The notes under the pieces: generated by a model | What the model was told of the DNA's origin: nothing | The model's database searches: none | Seen by the model: the letters and a program-made list of their open reading frames with translations, nothing else | Made by a program: the position numbers and the translations under genes | In this document: positions 6,963 through 13,499 of the stretch, piece after piece | How the letters are laid out: the number at the start of each line of letters is the position of its first letter | How positions within the stretch are numbered: position 1 is the first letter of the stretch | Origin: a virus | Length of the DNA stretch: 41,307 nucleotides | IMG/VR virus record: IMGVR_UViG_3300042922_001443 | Coordinates: 1 to 41,307 of that record | Strand: one strand, 5' to 3'

Positions 6963-8357
6963 CTATGCAAATCTTAACTGTGCTTGACTATCATCAATAT
7001 AAGCATTTGGCATTCGCTCACCAACTTTGAGATAAGGACAAGCTGCTAATGCTAACTTTTCAGCCATAATCGGAACAACACTATTACCAATTCCCTCAAC
7101 TTGCTTACTCTTCGGATAGTTTCTACCATTTGGCATTTTGAAATCTATTATGTAATCTTTAGGGAAACTCTGACCAAGCTTTAATTCTTCTGGTTGTAAC
7201 ATTCTGAACCATATATCAACGATCTGGTATGTTACTCCATCAATTACAACAAGTACTAATCCAAATCTGTCCTTTGTAACTATGGTGCCAATTGGTTCAT
7301 TTAAGCTTTGTCCAACTCCATTACCGTAGTATTTAATCATAAATGCAGATACTAAGGCAAAATGTCCAGCCGATGTAGTAATTGTATGTATTGGATCATA
7401 GAGTGGCTGACCAATACCAGTCTTATAATATTTTGATATAAAGCAGGTAACTAATCCGTATCTATTAGATGTATCTATTGTTTGTATTGGGTCCCTTAGG
7501 CTTTGCCCTCTTACCTCTCCCTTGGCAGTTTCAGAGTGGTACTGTATCAAAAATGGTGAAGCAAGCTTATCAGTGAGAATAAACCGATTAGGATCATCAA
7601 CTACAAATTTCTTAATTCCAGCTGCTATTCTCCTTAAGGTTTTTTCTTTTAGTGGTTTAGGTCTTGTAAATATCGAACTACCCAAATCATCAAAATTAAT
7701 ATCCTGACTAATTGGCTCCCATGGAATTAATCCATTAATTCCACCTTTTGAATGTGTCGGCTCTGGCCATTGAATAGGATTGCCATCACATCTAAACTGT
7801 CCATACCATCTTTCTCTAGTTGTATGAGCTCCATAATCTGCTGCTACAAGCACTCTGTAATCAAATTCATACCCTAGCTTTTTCATAATCCTAATAAATT
7901 TCTTGTAATATTCCCCTTCACGACTTTTAATAGGCTTATTATTTTTGTCTAGCGGTCCCCATTTCATAATTTCTTTGACGTTTTCCATCATAATCACTTC
8001 TGGCAACCATCCTGTGTATTTTAAAACCTGCATGCACAATCTCCAGACCCCCATTGGAAGTATTCTTAATCCTCTCTCTATTGGCTTATCTCCCTTTGCA
8101 ATCGAATGCGATGTACAATCGGGACTTGCCCACATAAAAGCTACTGTTTGACCCCATTTTAAATACTTACGGAGATTTACTTTCATGATATCCTCGGTGA
8201 AATGCTTAGTATCAGGATGGTTTTTCAAGTGGCATATTATTGCATCTGGATCATGATTAATCGCATAGGTAACTGGAATTCCAAATGCCTTTTCGATTCC
8301 TACACTTGCCCCTCCCCTACCAGCAAAGCAATCCATTAGTACAGTCTTTCGTCTCAT
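6963..8357 (-). CDS. DNA cytosine-C5 methyltransferase (phage type)
   Basis: 464 residues. Motif I DCFAGRGGASVG (9-20); motif IV has the phage variant SPDC with catalytic Cys81 rather than PPC; ENV at 125-127; the TTRERWYGQFR segment at 179-189; GIGNSV near the C-terminus (motif X). The region 269-370 holds three degenerate ~33-residue repeats, each with a pattern like F-x-x-K/Q-Y-Y...G..L..P..T.....F/Y-G/A-L-V. These sit where the target-recognition domain is expected. It is likely an orphan enzyme protecting phage DNA, forming a pair with the adjacent amino methyltransferase. Confidence 0.9.
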   Translation of the reverse strand: MRRKTVLMDCFAGRGGASVGIEKAFGIPVTYAINHDPDAIICHLKNHPDTKHFTEDIMKVNLRKYLKWGQTVAFMWASPDCTSHSIAKGDKPIERGLRILPMGVWRLCMQVLKYTGWLPEVIMMENVKEIMKWGPLDKNNKPIKSREGEYYKKFIRIMKKLGYEFDYRVLVAADYGAHTTRERWYGQFRCDGNPIQWPEPTHSKGGINGLIPWEPISQDINFDDLGSSIFTRPKPLKEKTLRRIAAGIKKFVVDDPNRFILTDKLASPFLIQYHSETAKGEVRGQSLRDPIQTIDTSNRYGLVTCFISKYYKTGIGQPLYDPIHTITTSAGHFALVSAFMIKYYGNGVGQSLNEPIGTIVTKDRFGLVLVVIDGVTYQIVDIWFRMLQPEELKLGQSFPKDYIIDFKMPNGRNYPKSKQVEGIGNSVVPIMAEKLALAACPYLKVGERMPNAYIDDSQAQLRFA

Positions 8358-8369
8358 TGGATTCCCCCT

Positions 8370-8558
8370 CTATCTCTGTATGCTAGGTGTCCTAAAAACA
8401 AAATACTCATAACCGTTTTTAGTTGGGAACAGAGGAACTACATTACCATTAACAACAGTAGTTTTTACTTGCGATGCAATCTCACTTGAAACCAGTAAGG
8501 TGCTACTTTGATTATTTTCAACAGCTTCCAGGGTACAAACTTCTTCGAATGCATTCAT
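8370..8558 (-). CDS. Hypothetical small protein (62 aa)
   Basis: Starts at ATG 8558 with GGAGGG upstream, overlapping the preceding gene by 4 bp, which suggests coupling. It has no recognisable domain; the C-terminal half (NVVPLFPTKNGYEYFVFR) looks beta-rich. It lies between the replication genes and the methyltransferase pair. Confidence 0.5.
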   Translation of the reverse strand: MNAFEEVCTLEAVENNQSSTLLVSSEIASQVKTTVVNGNVVPLFPTKNGYEYFVFRTPSIQR

Positions 8559-8854
8559 GCCATCAATCCCTCCTTTGTAAGATCCTGAACTAGCTTTTCA
8601 ATTTTTTCATAAGTGGACTTCCCAACACCTGGAGCAATCCTCACATTTGCCAAAAACTCAAGCTTTACCTTTTCACTAACAAACACCTGCCCCTCTGGCA
8701 GCTTATTTTTATCAAGACCATTTTGATAACCTTGGTCATAAGTCTGTTTGAATGCTTCAACTAACTGTTCGTCTGTCTTTTTTCTAAGCTTAACCGCCAT
8801 TTCATGTACAGCTGTTTCCTGTTCGTTCAATCTGCATTTACGTTTCTGTCCCAT
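8555..8854 (-). CDS. Hypothetical phage early protein (99 aa)
   Basis: A charged, helical protein with a good ribosome site (AAAGGAG). The segment APGVGKST superficially resembles a P-loop, but the protein is far too short for an ATPase. Its last 25 residues form a helix (YEKIEKLVQDLTKEGLMA). It overlaps the replisome organizer gene by 17 bp. A replication accessory role is possible from position only. Confidence 0.5.
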   Translation of the reverse strand: MGQKRKCRLNEQETAVHEMAVKLRKKTDEQLVEAFKQTYDQGYQNGLDKNKLPEGQVFVSEKVKLEFLANVRIAPGVGKSTYEKIEKLVQDLTKEGLMA

Positions 8855-9713
8855 CGTAATCTCCTTTCGAAGGACTATACTGTGAGGGTTTATTCAATAA
8901 CTTCTTTTCAATGTCGTCGTAATCCTCTGCTGTATATTGCCTTTGTGGGTATTGGTTATGTTTATTTGTCTTTACAGGTTTAACTGATTGATTGCTAACC
9001 GCATCAGGGGAATAATTTGCATCCAAGTAATCTATGTAACCAGATGTGAAGAAGGTTGAGCCATTCTGTGGCTTTCTCCAATCATCCTTCTCAAGTCCTA
9101 ATTTGTAACGGTTAATAGCTCTTGTCATTTCCTCTAAGCCAATTTTGTAAATAGCTTTTTTCTTAGCATTGGAGATTTGACCTTTACCTGCCTTTTTGGG
9201 ATATAGAGACCATAGTTGTTCAAATACATCAACAATATGTTTTTTAATATCTTTATCTATCTCTATATCTATCTCTTTCTCTGTGTTACTTGTAACTTCT
9301 ATAGCGTTACTATCTGTTACAGTGTCGTTACAATGTAACGCAATCATATTTTTGTTATCTCTGTACCGTCTAACTCTCTCGGCACTTTCACTCTCGCTGC
9401 CTATTAGACCAAGCACAGCTGGAAGAGTGTATTCATCACTGATTGAGCTTTCGAGTAAATTATGCTTTTCGAGGTAGCTAACAGCGACAGAAACGTTTTC
9501 AACCTCTTCGTCAATTTCAAGTGCAAGCTCCTCTGCAAAGCTTCCTTCGATGCCCTCAAAAAATAACCTGCCCTCGGATTTAATACTTAAAAGTTGCATC
9601 TTTAGATAAATGATTACGTAAGTATCACCACCAGCTATTCTTCTAAGTTTTTTAATAACTTTGTCCTTAAAAAAATCCTCTTGCAACTTTAACCAGTAAT
9701 ATTTTTTTGCCAT
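8838..9713 (-). CDS. Phage replisome organizer / replication initiation protein
   Basis: 291 residues. The N-terminal 110 residues match the phage replisome organizer N-terminal domain: KYYWLKLQEDFFKDKVIKKL, then AGGDTYVIIYLKMQLLS, a winged-helix DNA-binding fold. A Ser/Thr/Glu linker follows (residues about 125-155), then a C-terminal domain (LWSLYPKKAGKGQISNAKKKA) of the kind found in DnaD-like or helicase-loader-recruiting proteins. It should bind the phage origin and recruit the host helicase. The linker DNA carries a cluster of GTTAC repeats, a candidate origin. It sits next to the tubRZ genes. Confidence 0.82.
   Translation of the reverse strand: MAKKYYWLKLQEDFFKDKVIKKLRRIAGGDTYVIIYLKMQLLSIKSEGRLFFEGIEGSFAEELALEIDEEVENVSVAVSYLEKHNLLESSISDEYTLPAVLGLIGSESESAERVRRYRDNKNMIALHCNDTVTDSNAIEVTSNTEKEIDIEIDKDIKKHIVDVFEQLWSLYPKKAGKGQISNAKKKAIYKIGLEEMTRAINRYKLGLEKDDWRKPQNGSTFFTSGYIDYLDANYSPDAVSNQSVKPVKTNKHNQYPQRQYTAEDYDDIEKKLLNKPSQYSPSKGDYDGTET
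9285..9339. other. Candidate phage replication origin (GTTAC cluster)
   Basis: Six GTTAC/GTAAC pentamers in 55 bp: palindrome GTTACTTGTAAC (9285-9296), GTTAC at 9306 and 9316, and palindrome GTTACAATGTAAC (9327-9339). Several are 10-11 bp apart, one helical turn. The cluster lies in the linker-coding part of the replisome organizer gene beside a pyrimidine-rich, A/T-rich tract (9240-9282). Gram-positive phages often carry the origin inside this gene. Inference from pattern and position. Confidence 0.45.
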
Positions 9714-9730
9714 GCTTACACACCCTTACA

Positions 9731-10786
9731 CTATTTTTTAAGATATTTACTCATTGTGTCGTTTATGGACCCTCTCTTAGATGTTTCTGCCTGACTACCA
9801 TTTTTAACAGGACTGGCGAAAATATCATCCATGAAGTTAATATCGTTTTTCATACGCTGTTTAGAGGGTGCCGTAAGGTTATTAGTAATGACTTCTTTGT
9901 TATCCATCACCTTTTTACGGATGATATCTAGCCTAGTTTGTGGATAACTCAATCCTGACAGTAAGCATATTGTTGATTGATCTGTGTATGTCCTAAAGGT
10001 ATCGATAGGAGTACCAACAGCTTTTTCGAGATCCGTAATCAACGTCTTATCAGAACTAGCAAGCGTTATGTATTTGATAATGCGGTCCTTCTCCATGGGA
10101 GCAAATATATTTTGCGTAAAGGATGTTATGAGACTAGCGGTGTTATTTGCTTCGTTTAAACTTGATACTATGGACATTCCTCGACTGCTTAGAGTTTCCA
10201 CCATTTCAGCCTTATCAATATTGCCCTTCTCGGATTTAATCTTTGTCGGAATGTCTAGGAAGCGTGTAAACATATTGACAAATGTTGTGTTTAGCTTTAG
10301 TTTGTCAGCATTGTGGTTATTGTCTAAAATAAAAGTACTTGCGATAATAGGTATTTCAGTCAGCTCACAGAAGCACTCATAGCTATTCATATGCGATTTA
10401 AGGCTTTCCGTTTGCCCTGGTAAAATTGTTATAGCTCCAGCAGTTTTCCCCCCCTCATTAAGCAGGTCAATCAGCATCGGACCTATACCAGAGCCAGTAC
10501 CTCCACCAGAAGAAAAAACAACAAAATAGATATCTTTGTTCAGCTTCTCGGAAATGTCCTTATTGATAGATTCGTAATTATCAAAGGTCAATTTCTTAGC
10601 CTTATTTCTGTCCTTGTTACAGCCTTCACCACCTTTGATATGGTGTTTATGCTTAGCACTTGTAAGGGTGTCTAAATCTTCTTGGCTGGTGTTAATAAAC
10701 AATACACTGTAGTCCTTTTCCTGCAATAATCTGCCAATGTTCCCACCTGCCTGTCCAATGGCAATAAAACCAATTTTATCCTTCAT
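9731..10786 (-). CDS. tubZ: TubZ-like tubulin/FtsZ-family GTPase (type III partition)
   Basis: 351 residues. GQAGGNIG (11-18) is the N-terminal nucleotide loop, SSGGGTGSG (92-100) the tubulin signature G-box, and GNIDKAE (188-194) fits the NxDxxE T7 loop that completes GTP hydrolysis in the next subunit. The short tail ends basic (MSKYLKK), as in TubZ, where the tail contacts TubR. The size is close to TubZ of the Clostridium botulinum phage c-st and shorter than Bacillus plasmid TubZ. It overlaps the upstream small wHTH gene by 11 bp, and a repeat array lies beyond. TubZ filaments segregate plasmids or plasmid-like prophages; PhuZ relatives position phage DNA instead. Ribosome site GAGGAGG. 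Confidence 0.9.
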   Translation of the reverse strand: MKDKIGFIAIGQAGGNIGRLLQEKDYSVLFINTSQEDLDTLTSAKHKHHIKGGEGCNKDRNKAKKLTFDNYESINKDISEKLNKDIYFVVFSSGGGTGSGIGPMLIDLLNEGGKTAGAITILPGQTESLKSHMNSYECFCELTEIPIIASTFILDNNHNADKLKLNTTFVNMFTRFLDIPTKIKSEKGNIDKAEMVETLSSRGMSIVSSLNEANNTASLITSFTQNIFAPMEKDRIIKYITLASSDKTLITDLEKAVGTPIDTFRTYTDQSTICLLSGLSYPQTRLDIIRKKVMDNKEVITNNLTAPSKQRMKNDINFMDDIFASPVKNGSQAETSKRGSINDTMSKYLKK

Positions 10787-11033
10787 TTGCTTGTTCCTCC
10801 TCTAATTTCTTAATACCAGCCTTAGTTATATAAAATGTTAAGGCTTTTCCTTCTTTCGCTCCTGTACCAACAAAGCCTTGCTGTTGAAACGTCTTAAGCT
10901 GCTTATACAGCGTATTTTCCTTTAGGTTCAATTTCTCAATGGTGAGAATATCTTTCACTGATAAGCCTTTCAGTCTGCTAACAGCTTCATTTTGATACAG
11001 GATTGATAAAACAATGAACTCAACTTTGTTCAA
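10776..11033 (-). CDS. Small winged-helix protein, TubR candidate
   Basis: About 85 residues. TTG 11033 is chosen because AAGGAG lies seven bases upstream; the longer frame begins at a TTG inside the repeat array without a ribosome site. The sequence looks like a winged helix: VEFIVLSILYQN, LSVKDILTIEKL, NTLYKQLKTFQQQGFVG (recognition helix) and wing GKALTFYITKAGIKKL. It resembles PadR/MarR-like folds. By context (tubZ immediately downstream, iterons immediately upstream) it is the centromere-binding adaptor and likely autorepressor of the operon. The TubR role is inference. Confidence 0.75.
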   Translation of the reverse strand: MNKVEFIVLSILYQNEAVSRLKGLSVKDILTIEKLNLKENTLYKQLKTFQQQGFVGTGAKEGKALTFYITKAGIKKLEEEQANEG

Positions 11034-11050
11034 GGCATCTCTCCTTATCA

Positions 11051-11170
11051 ACTCGGATTTACTCTGAATTACTCTGATATAGTCTGACTAACTCGGATTT
11101 ATTCTGATTTTCTCTGACTAACTCGGATTTATTCTGATTTTCTCTGACTAACTCGGATTTACTCTGATTA
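11051..11170. repeat. 12 x 10-bp tandem array, candidate tubC centromere/operator
   Basis: Twelve contiguous 10-bp units with consensus ACTCTGATTT. The sub-form ACTCGGATTT occurs at 11051, 11091, 11121 and 11151; units 11091-11150 also form two exact 30-bp copies. The period equals one DNA turn, so bound protein would line one face of the helix. It lies just upstream of the tubR-like start, where tubC iterons are found. Its last unit overlaps the stop of the gene at 11168. Confidence 0.85.
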
Positions 11171-11410
11171 AATATCATTTAAATAATCAATCTGGAATTT
11201 AATCAACTCATCCAGAAGTTTTGCAAATACAATCTTTGCATCCTCTAGGTCATAGTGATAACTGATCATAAAATAATCTGTATTGAGTTGACCCTCAATC
11301 TTATAAAAGATATCACCGAAAGGCCCACGTTCTGGAAACATGGCAATTTTTTTAACAGGCTTTGTATCTCCTGTCCATGTTTTAACCATATACACATTAT
11401 TTGCAATCAT
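11168..11410 (-). CDS. Hypothetical phage protein (80 aa)
   Basis: Starts at ATG 11410 after a GGGGGG-rich ribosome site. Mixed strand/helix: YMVKTWTGDTKPVKKI then a C-terminal helix (DAKIVFAKLLDELIKFQIDYL). It ends inside the last unit of the 10-bp array. An inverted repeat ATCAGCTGAT lies 20 bp upstream (11430-11439). Family not recognised; a link to the partition locus is only positional. Confidence 0.55.
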   Translation of the reverse strand: MIANNVYMVKTWTGDTKPVKKIAMFPERGPFGDIFYKIEGQLNTDYFMISYHYDLEDAKIVFAKLLDELIKFQIDYLNDI

Positions 11411-11532
11411 CACTATCCCCCCTTGTAAAATCAGCTGATATCTGATAAAATTAAATAAATGTTTAATCGTAAATATTTTATTAAAAGGTTGTATTTGAGT
11501 TTGGTCGCTTGATACAATCTTTTTTTATGTAA

Positions 11533-11973
11533 TTAAGCTGGCATAGATCTTGATCTGTATTTATAAACTTCATTGTTAATGTCAACTACACAGTCCAAGC
11601 AAATAGTTCTTCCTTTGACCTCTATAAGGTCCTTTGTATTATCACACCAGGAGCAACCAGCCTTACGGATTAAAATATGATTACTAGACTCGGTATCTCC
11701 ATCAACAACAAGTTCAACATATATCTCCATCTTCTGACCATCAGCGCAATTTAATGTTCTACGTAACTCGATAGGTAAAGTCCATCTTCCCAATGCATCT
11801 AAATTTCTAGCAAAGCCTTTAAAGCTATCATCCACTTGAAACAAGTGAATTACTTCTCCTTCTAAATGCATGCCTATCTTTTCTTTTTCTAAAATCCCAA
11901 ATGCTTTTCTCATTTCCTTGGGAAGTGTAACTCTTCCTAATTCGTCTAATCTTCTAACAATACCTCTTGCCAT
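11533..11973 (-). CDS. Tandem AbrB/SpoVT-type regulator with C-terminal zinc ribbon
   Basis: 146 residues with two swapped-hairpin AbrB-type domains: RRLDELGRVTLPKEMRK (7-23) and RNLDALGRWTLPIELRR (56-72). AbrB-like proteins normally carry one per chain and dimerise; here two are fused. The C-terminus has CSWC (107-110) and CLDC (125-128), a zinc-ribbon pair. Expected to be a DNA-binding transition-state-type regulator of early phage or host genes. A weak hairpin with T's (about 11489-11522) could be its terminator. Ribosome site AGGAGG. Confidence 0.8.
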   Translation of the reverse strand: MARGIVRRLDELGRVTLPKEMRKAFGILEKEKIGMHLEGEVIHLFQVDDSFKGFARNLDALGRWTLPIELRRTLNCADGQKMEIYVELVVDGDTESSNHILIRKAGCSWCDNTKDLIEVKGRTICLDCVVDINNEVYKYRSRSMPA

Positions 11974-11975
11974 AA

Positions 11976-12227
11976 TTACTTATCCTCCTGATTAAATTTT
12001 TTAATATGAATATCTTCTCCATTACGAAATACAGCACCATTTGCTCTTTCTTTATAAAAATTCAATGTTGCATTTATTTGACCAAATGCATAAGATCTTG
12101 CATAGCCGTATGATTCTTTTTCCTTATCTTGTATCTCCTTAATGTTTTCATCACTTAAGTAATATGAAGATTCTTTAATTACGTTTTCTGCTACCTGCAA
12201 TCTAATTTCTAACTCTCTCTTTTTCAT
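11976..12227 (-). CDS. Hypothetical helical protein (83 aa)
   Basis: Starts at ATG 12227 after AAAGGAG; the longer frame lacks a ribosome site and would run into the upstream gene. The sequence is charged and helical (ELEIRLQVAENVIKESS), with YGYARSYAFGQINATLNFYKERANG in the middle. It is 2 bp upstream of the AbrB-like gene and probably cotranscribed. No family recognised. Confidence 0.55.
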   Translation of the reverse strand: MKKRELEIRLQVAENVIKESSYYLSDENIKEIQDKEKESYGYARSYAFGQINATLNFYKERANGAVFRNGEDIHIKKFNQEDK

Positions 12228-12241
12228 AAATCTCCTTTCCG

Positions 12242-12724
12242 CTAATTTTGATTGTTTTTCTCTGCCCAAAGCTTTAATGTTTGAGCAATTAGTGATAATT
12301 CGTCTAAAACTGTTAGAACATCATCTAACTCAAGTCTTTCATCATCTGAAATAATTCCATCTTCCGTAATATCTAATAGCGTGTCTTTTACACCAGGTAT
12401 CTTACGAAAAAATGACATAGCCTTTAGAGTTATCCTGTCTAAATCTTCAAGTATAATCTCTGGCTTATCTGCTCCAAGGGGGCAACACTCTTTGCAGTAA
12501 AGGCCCTTAAGTTCTGGTGCATTATAAAGTTCAGCCATTGAAAGAACCTTATCCACAGGTACATACTTTGTGACACCTTGTTCATATTTAGCCAAGCTAG
12601 ATACTGATACTCCAAGTAATTCAGCAGCTCCTTCTCTACTAGATAGTTTCTCATTGTTTAATGAAGCCTGAATCCGACAACGAAAGTAGTGATTATCAGT
12701 ATCTTTTAAACAACCATTATCCAT
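12242..12724 (-). CDS. XRE-family transcriptional regulator
   Basis: 160 residues. The N-terminal XRE helix-turn-helix spans about 12-62 (SSREGAAELLGVSVSSLAKYEQGV...VDKVLSMAELYNAP), then LYCKECCPLG, a cysteine cluster seen in a clostridial phage regulator subfamily, and a C-terminal helical dimerisation region. It is the first gene of the minus-strand early operon leading to tubRZ and replication. Excellent ribosome site AAGGAGG. Confidence 0.78.
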   Translation of the reverse strand: MDNGCLKDTDNHYFRCRIQASLNNEKLSSREGAAELLGVSVSSLAKYEQGVTKYVPVDKVLSMAELYNAPELKGLYCKECCPLGADKPEIILEDLDRITLKAMSFFRKIPGVKDTLLDITEDGIISDDERLELDDVLTVLDELSLIAQTLKLWAEKNNQN

Positions 12725-12805
12725 TTAAAATCTCACCTCCTTAAAATATAATTATTAATGTACTAGACAGCTTGTATGTCCAAGTACACAAGAAAATAAT
12801 GGACA

Positions 12806-12840
12806 GGTGGTTAATTAAAAGTCTTCCGAATATTCCATAT
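12806..12840 (+). repeat. Repeat copy A flanking the immunity region
   Basis: GGTGGTTAATTAAAA then GTCTTCC then GAATATTCCATAT. A near-identical block occurs at 15061-15100, with a few extra bases in the middle. GAATATTC inside it is palindromic. The two copies bracket the regulatory genes between 12.9 and 15.0 kb. Confidence 0.5.
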
Positions 12841-12895
12841 TAGGTTACTTTTGTTTAGCTAACTCTTCACCCATTATTTTTTTGTATAAGATTTA

Positions 12896-13087
12896 CTAGG
12901 CACTTCTATGATGGCTTGATGACTCACTTTCAGAATTGTTTTTAAGCGAATTCAACCCTTTAACAATTAACGATCTAATCATTTCATTTTGCGTATTCTT
13001 ATAAAAATATTCTTTCTTTGCCAAATCCAATTTTGCTTCTATCTCAGGGGTAACTGAAATAGTGAATCGTTTTAAATCGGTTGCCAT
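12896..13087 (-). CDS. Ribbon-helix-helix regulator (minus-strand member of a divergent pair)
   Basis: 63 residues with the Arc/MetJ/CopG-type fold: strand RFTISVTPEIEAKLDLAKK followed by helices (NEMIRSLIVKGLNSL). The C-terminal tail is Ser/His-rich. It resembles the plus-strand gene at 13239 (both begin MATD...). It is transcribed from a consensus promoter (13138-13166) whose spacer carries GGTTCA operator halves. Strong ribosome site AAAGGAGG. It may be a repressor of itself and the divergent paralog. Confidence 0.75.
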   Translation of the reverse strand: MATDLKRFTISVTPEIEAKLDLAKKEYFYKNTQNEMIRSLIVKGLNSLKNNSESESSSHHRSA

Positions 13088-13114
13088 AAGTGGAGCCTCC
13101 TTTCTTTTTTAGGT

Positions 13115-13208
13115 GGTTCACTGAACCTCATGTTTGTATTATAGTGGTTCAGTGGTTCACTGTCAATAGTAAAATTGTAAATATTTAATTATTTACATCT
13201 TTGGTTCA
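13115..13208. promoter_or_regulatory. GGTTCA operator cluster between divergent RHH genes
   Basis: A 13-bp palindrome GGTTCACTGAACC at 13115-13127, an 8-bp tandem repeat GTGGTTCA at 13144-13159, and GGTTCACTG at 13203-13211. The tandem repeat lies inside the minus promoter spacer, and the last site inside the plus promoter spacer. The arrangement suits cooperative binding by RHH dimers. Confidence 0.75.
13138..13166 (-). promoter_or_regulatory. Consensus promoter of the minus RHH gene
   Basis: Minus strand: TTGACA (13161-13166), a 17-bp spacer, TATAAT (13138-13143). Exact sigma-70 consensus. The spacer is made almost wholly of two GTGGTTCA operator copies, so bound RHH protein would block polymerase. 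Confidence 0.8.
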
Positions 13209-13220
13209 CTGATGTATAAT
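13192..13220 (+). promoter_or_regulatory. Promoter of the plus RHH gene
   Basis: TTTACA (13192-13197), a 17-bp spacer containing GGTTCACTG, then TATAAT (13215-13220) with an upstream TG two bases before it. The ATG at 13239 follows 18 bp later. Confidence 0.75.
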
Positions 13221-13238
13221 TTTAGTGAGGTGATATTA

Positions 13239-13430
13239 ATGGCTACTGATAAACCAAGATATACTGTTTCCGTTGATGATGATTTGTTTAAGCAAATCGA
13301 GGATTTTAGATTTGAGCAACGATTTCAAACACGTTCTGAAGCCACTGTTGAACTAATACGTCTAGGCTTAGAAGCTTTAAAAAAAGAACATGCAGCCACA
13401 ATCAAGGAACAAGGGAAAAAAACAGATTAA
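13239..13430 (+). CDS. Ribbon-helix-helix regulator (plus-strand member of a divergent pair)
   Basis: 63 residues from ATG 13239 after GTGAGGTG. Strand PRYTVSVDDDLFKQIEDFR, then helices RSEATVELIRLGLEALKKE: a typical RHH domain, with a Lys-rich tail. It is a paralog of the minus gene at 12896. Its promoter spacer carries the same GGTTCACTG operator, so the two genes probably repress each other or themselves. It could also be an antitoxin-like RHH protein, but no toxin gene follows. Confidence 0.75.
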   Translation: MATDKPRYTVSVDDDLFKQIEDFRFEQRFQTRSEATVELIRLGLEALKKEHAATIKEQGKKTD

Positions 13431-13499
13431 TCTACTTTTAAATAATGGCTATTTGATGGATGTCTCTTCTCGTGTAGAAAGTATTCATCAATATAGCTA

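Noticed and set aside
8555-8854. GVGKST in the 99-residue protein as a P-loop ATPase
   Set aside because: The protein is too short, and no Walker B or other ATPase parts are present.
10776-11051. Start of the TubR-like gene at TTG 11051
   Set aside because: No ribosome site; it would begin inside the repeat array. TTG 11033 has AAGGAG at correct spacing.
11051-11170. 10-bp array as a CRISPR or microsatellite
   Set aside because: No spacers. It is degenerate in phase with one helical turn and located upstream of tubR/tubZ, which fits a centromere better.
13239-13430. Plus RHH gene as antitoxin of a TA pair
   Set aside because: No toxin gene follows; it shares operators with a paralogous RHH gene instead, which suits a regulator pair.
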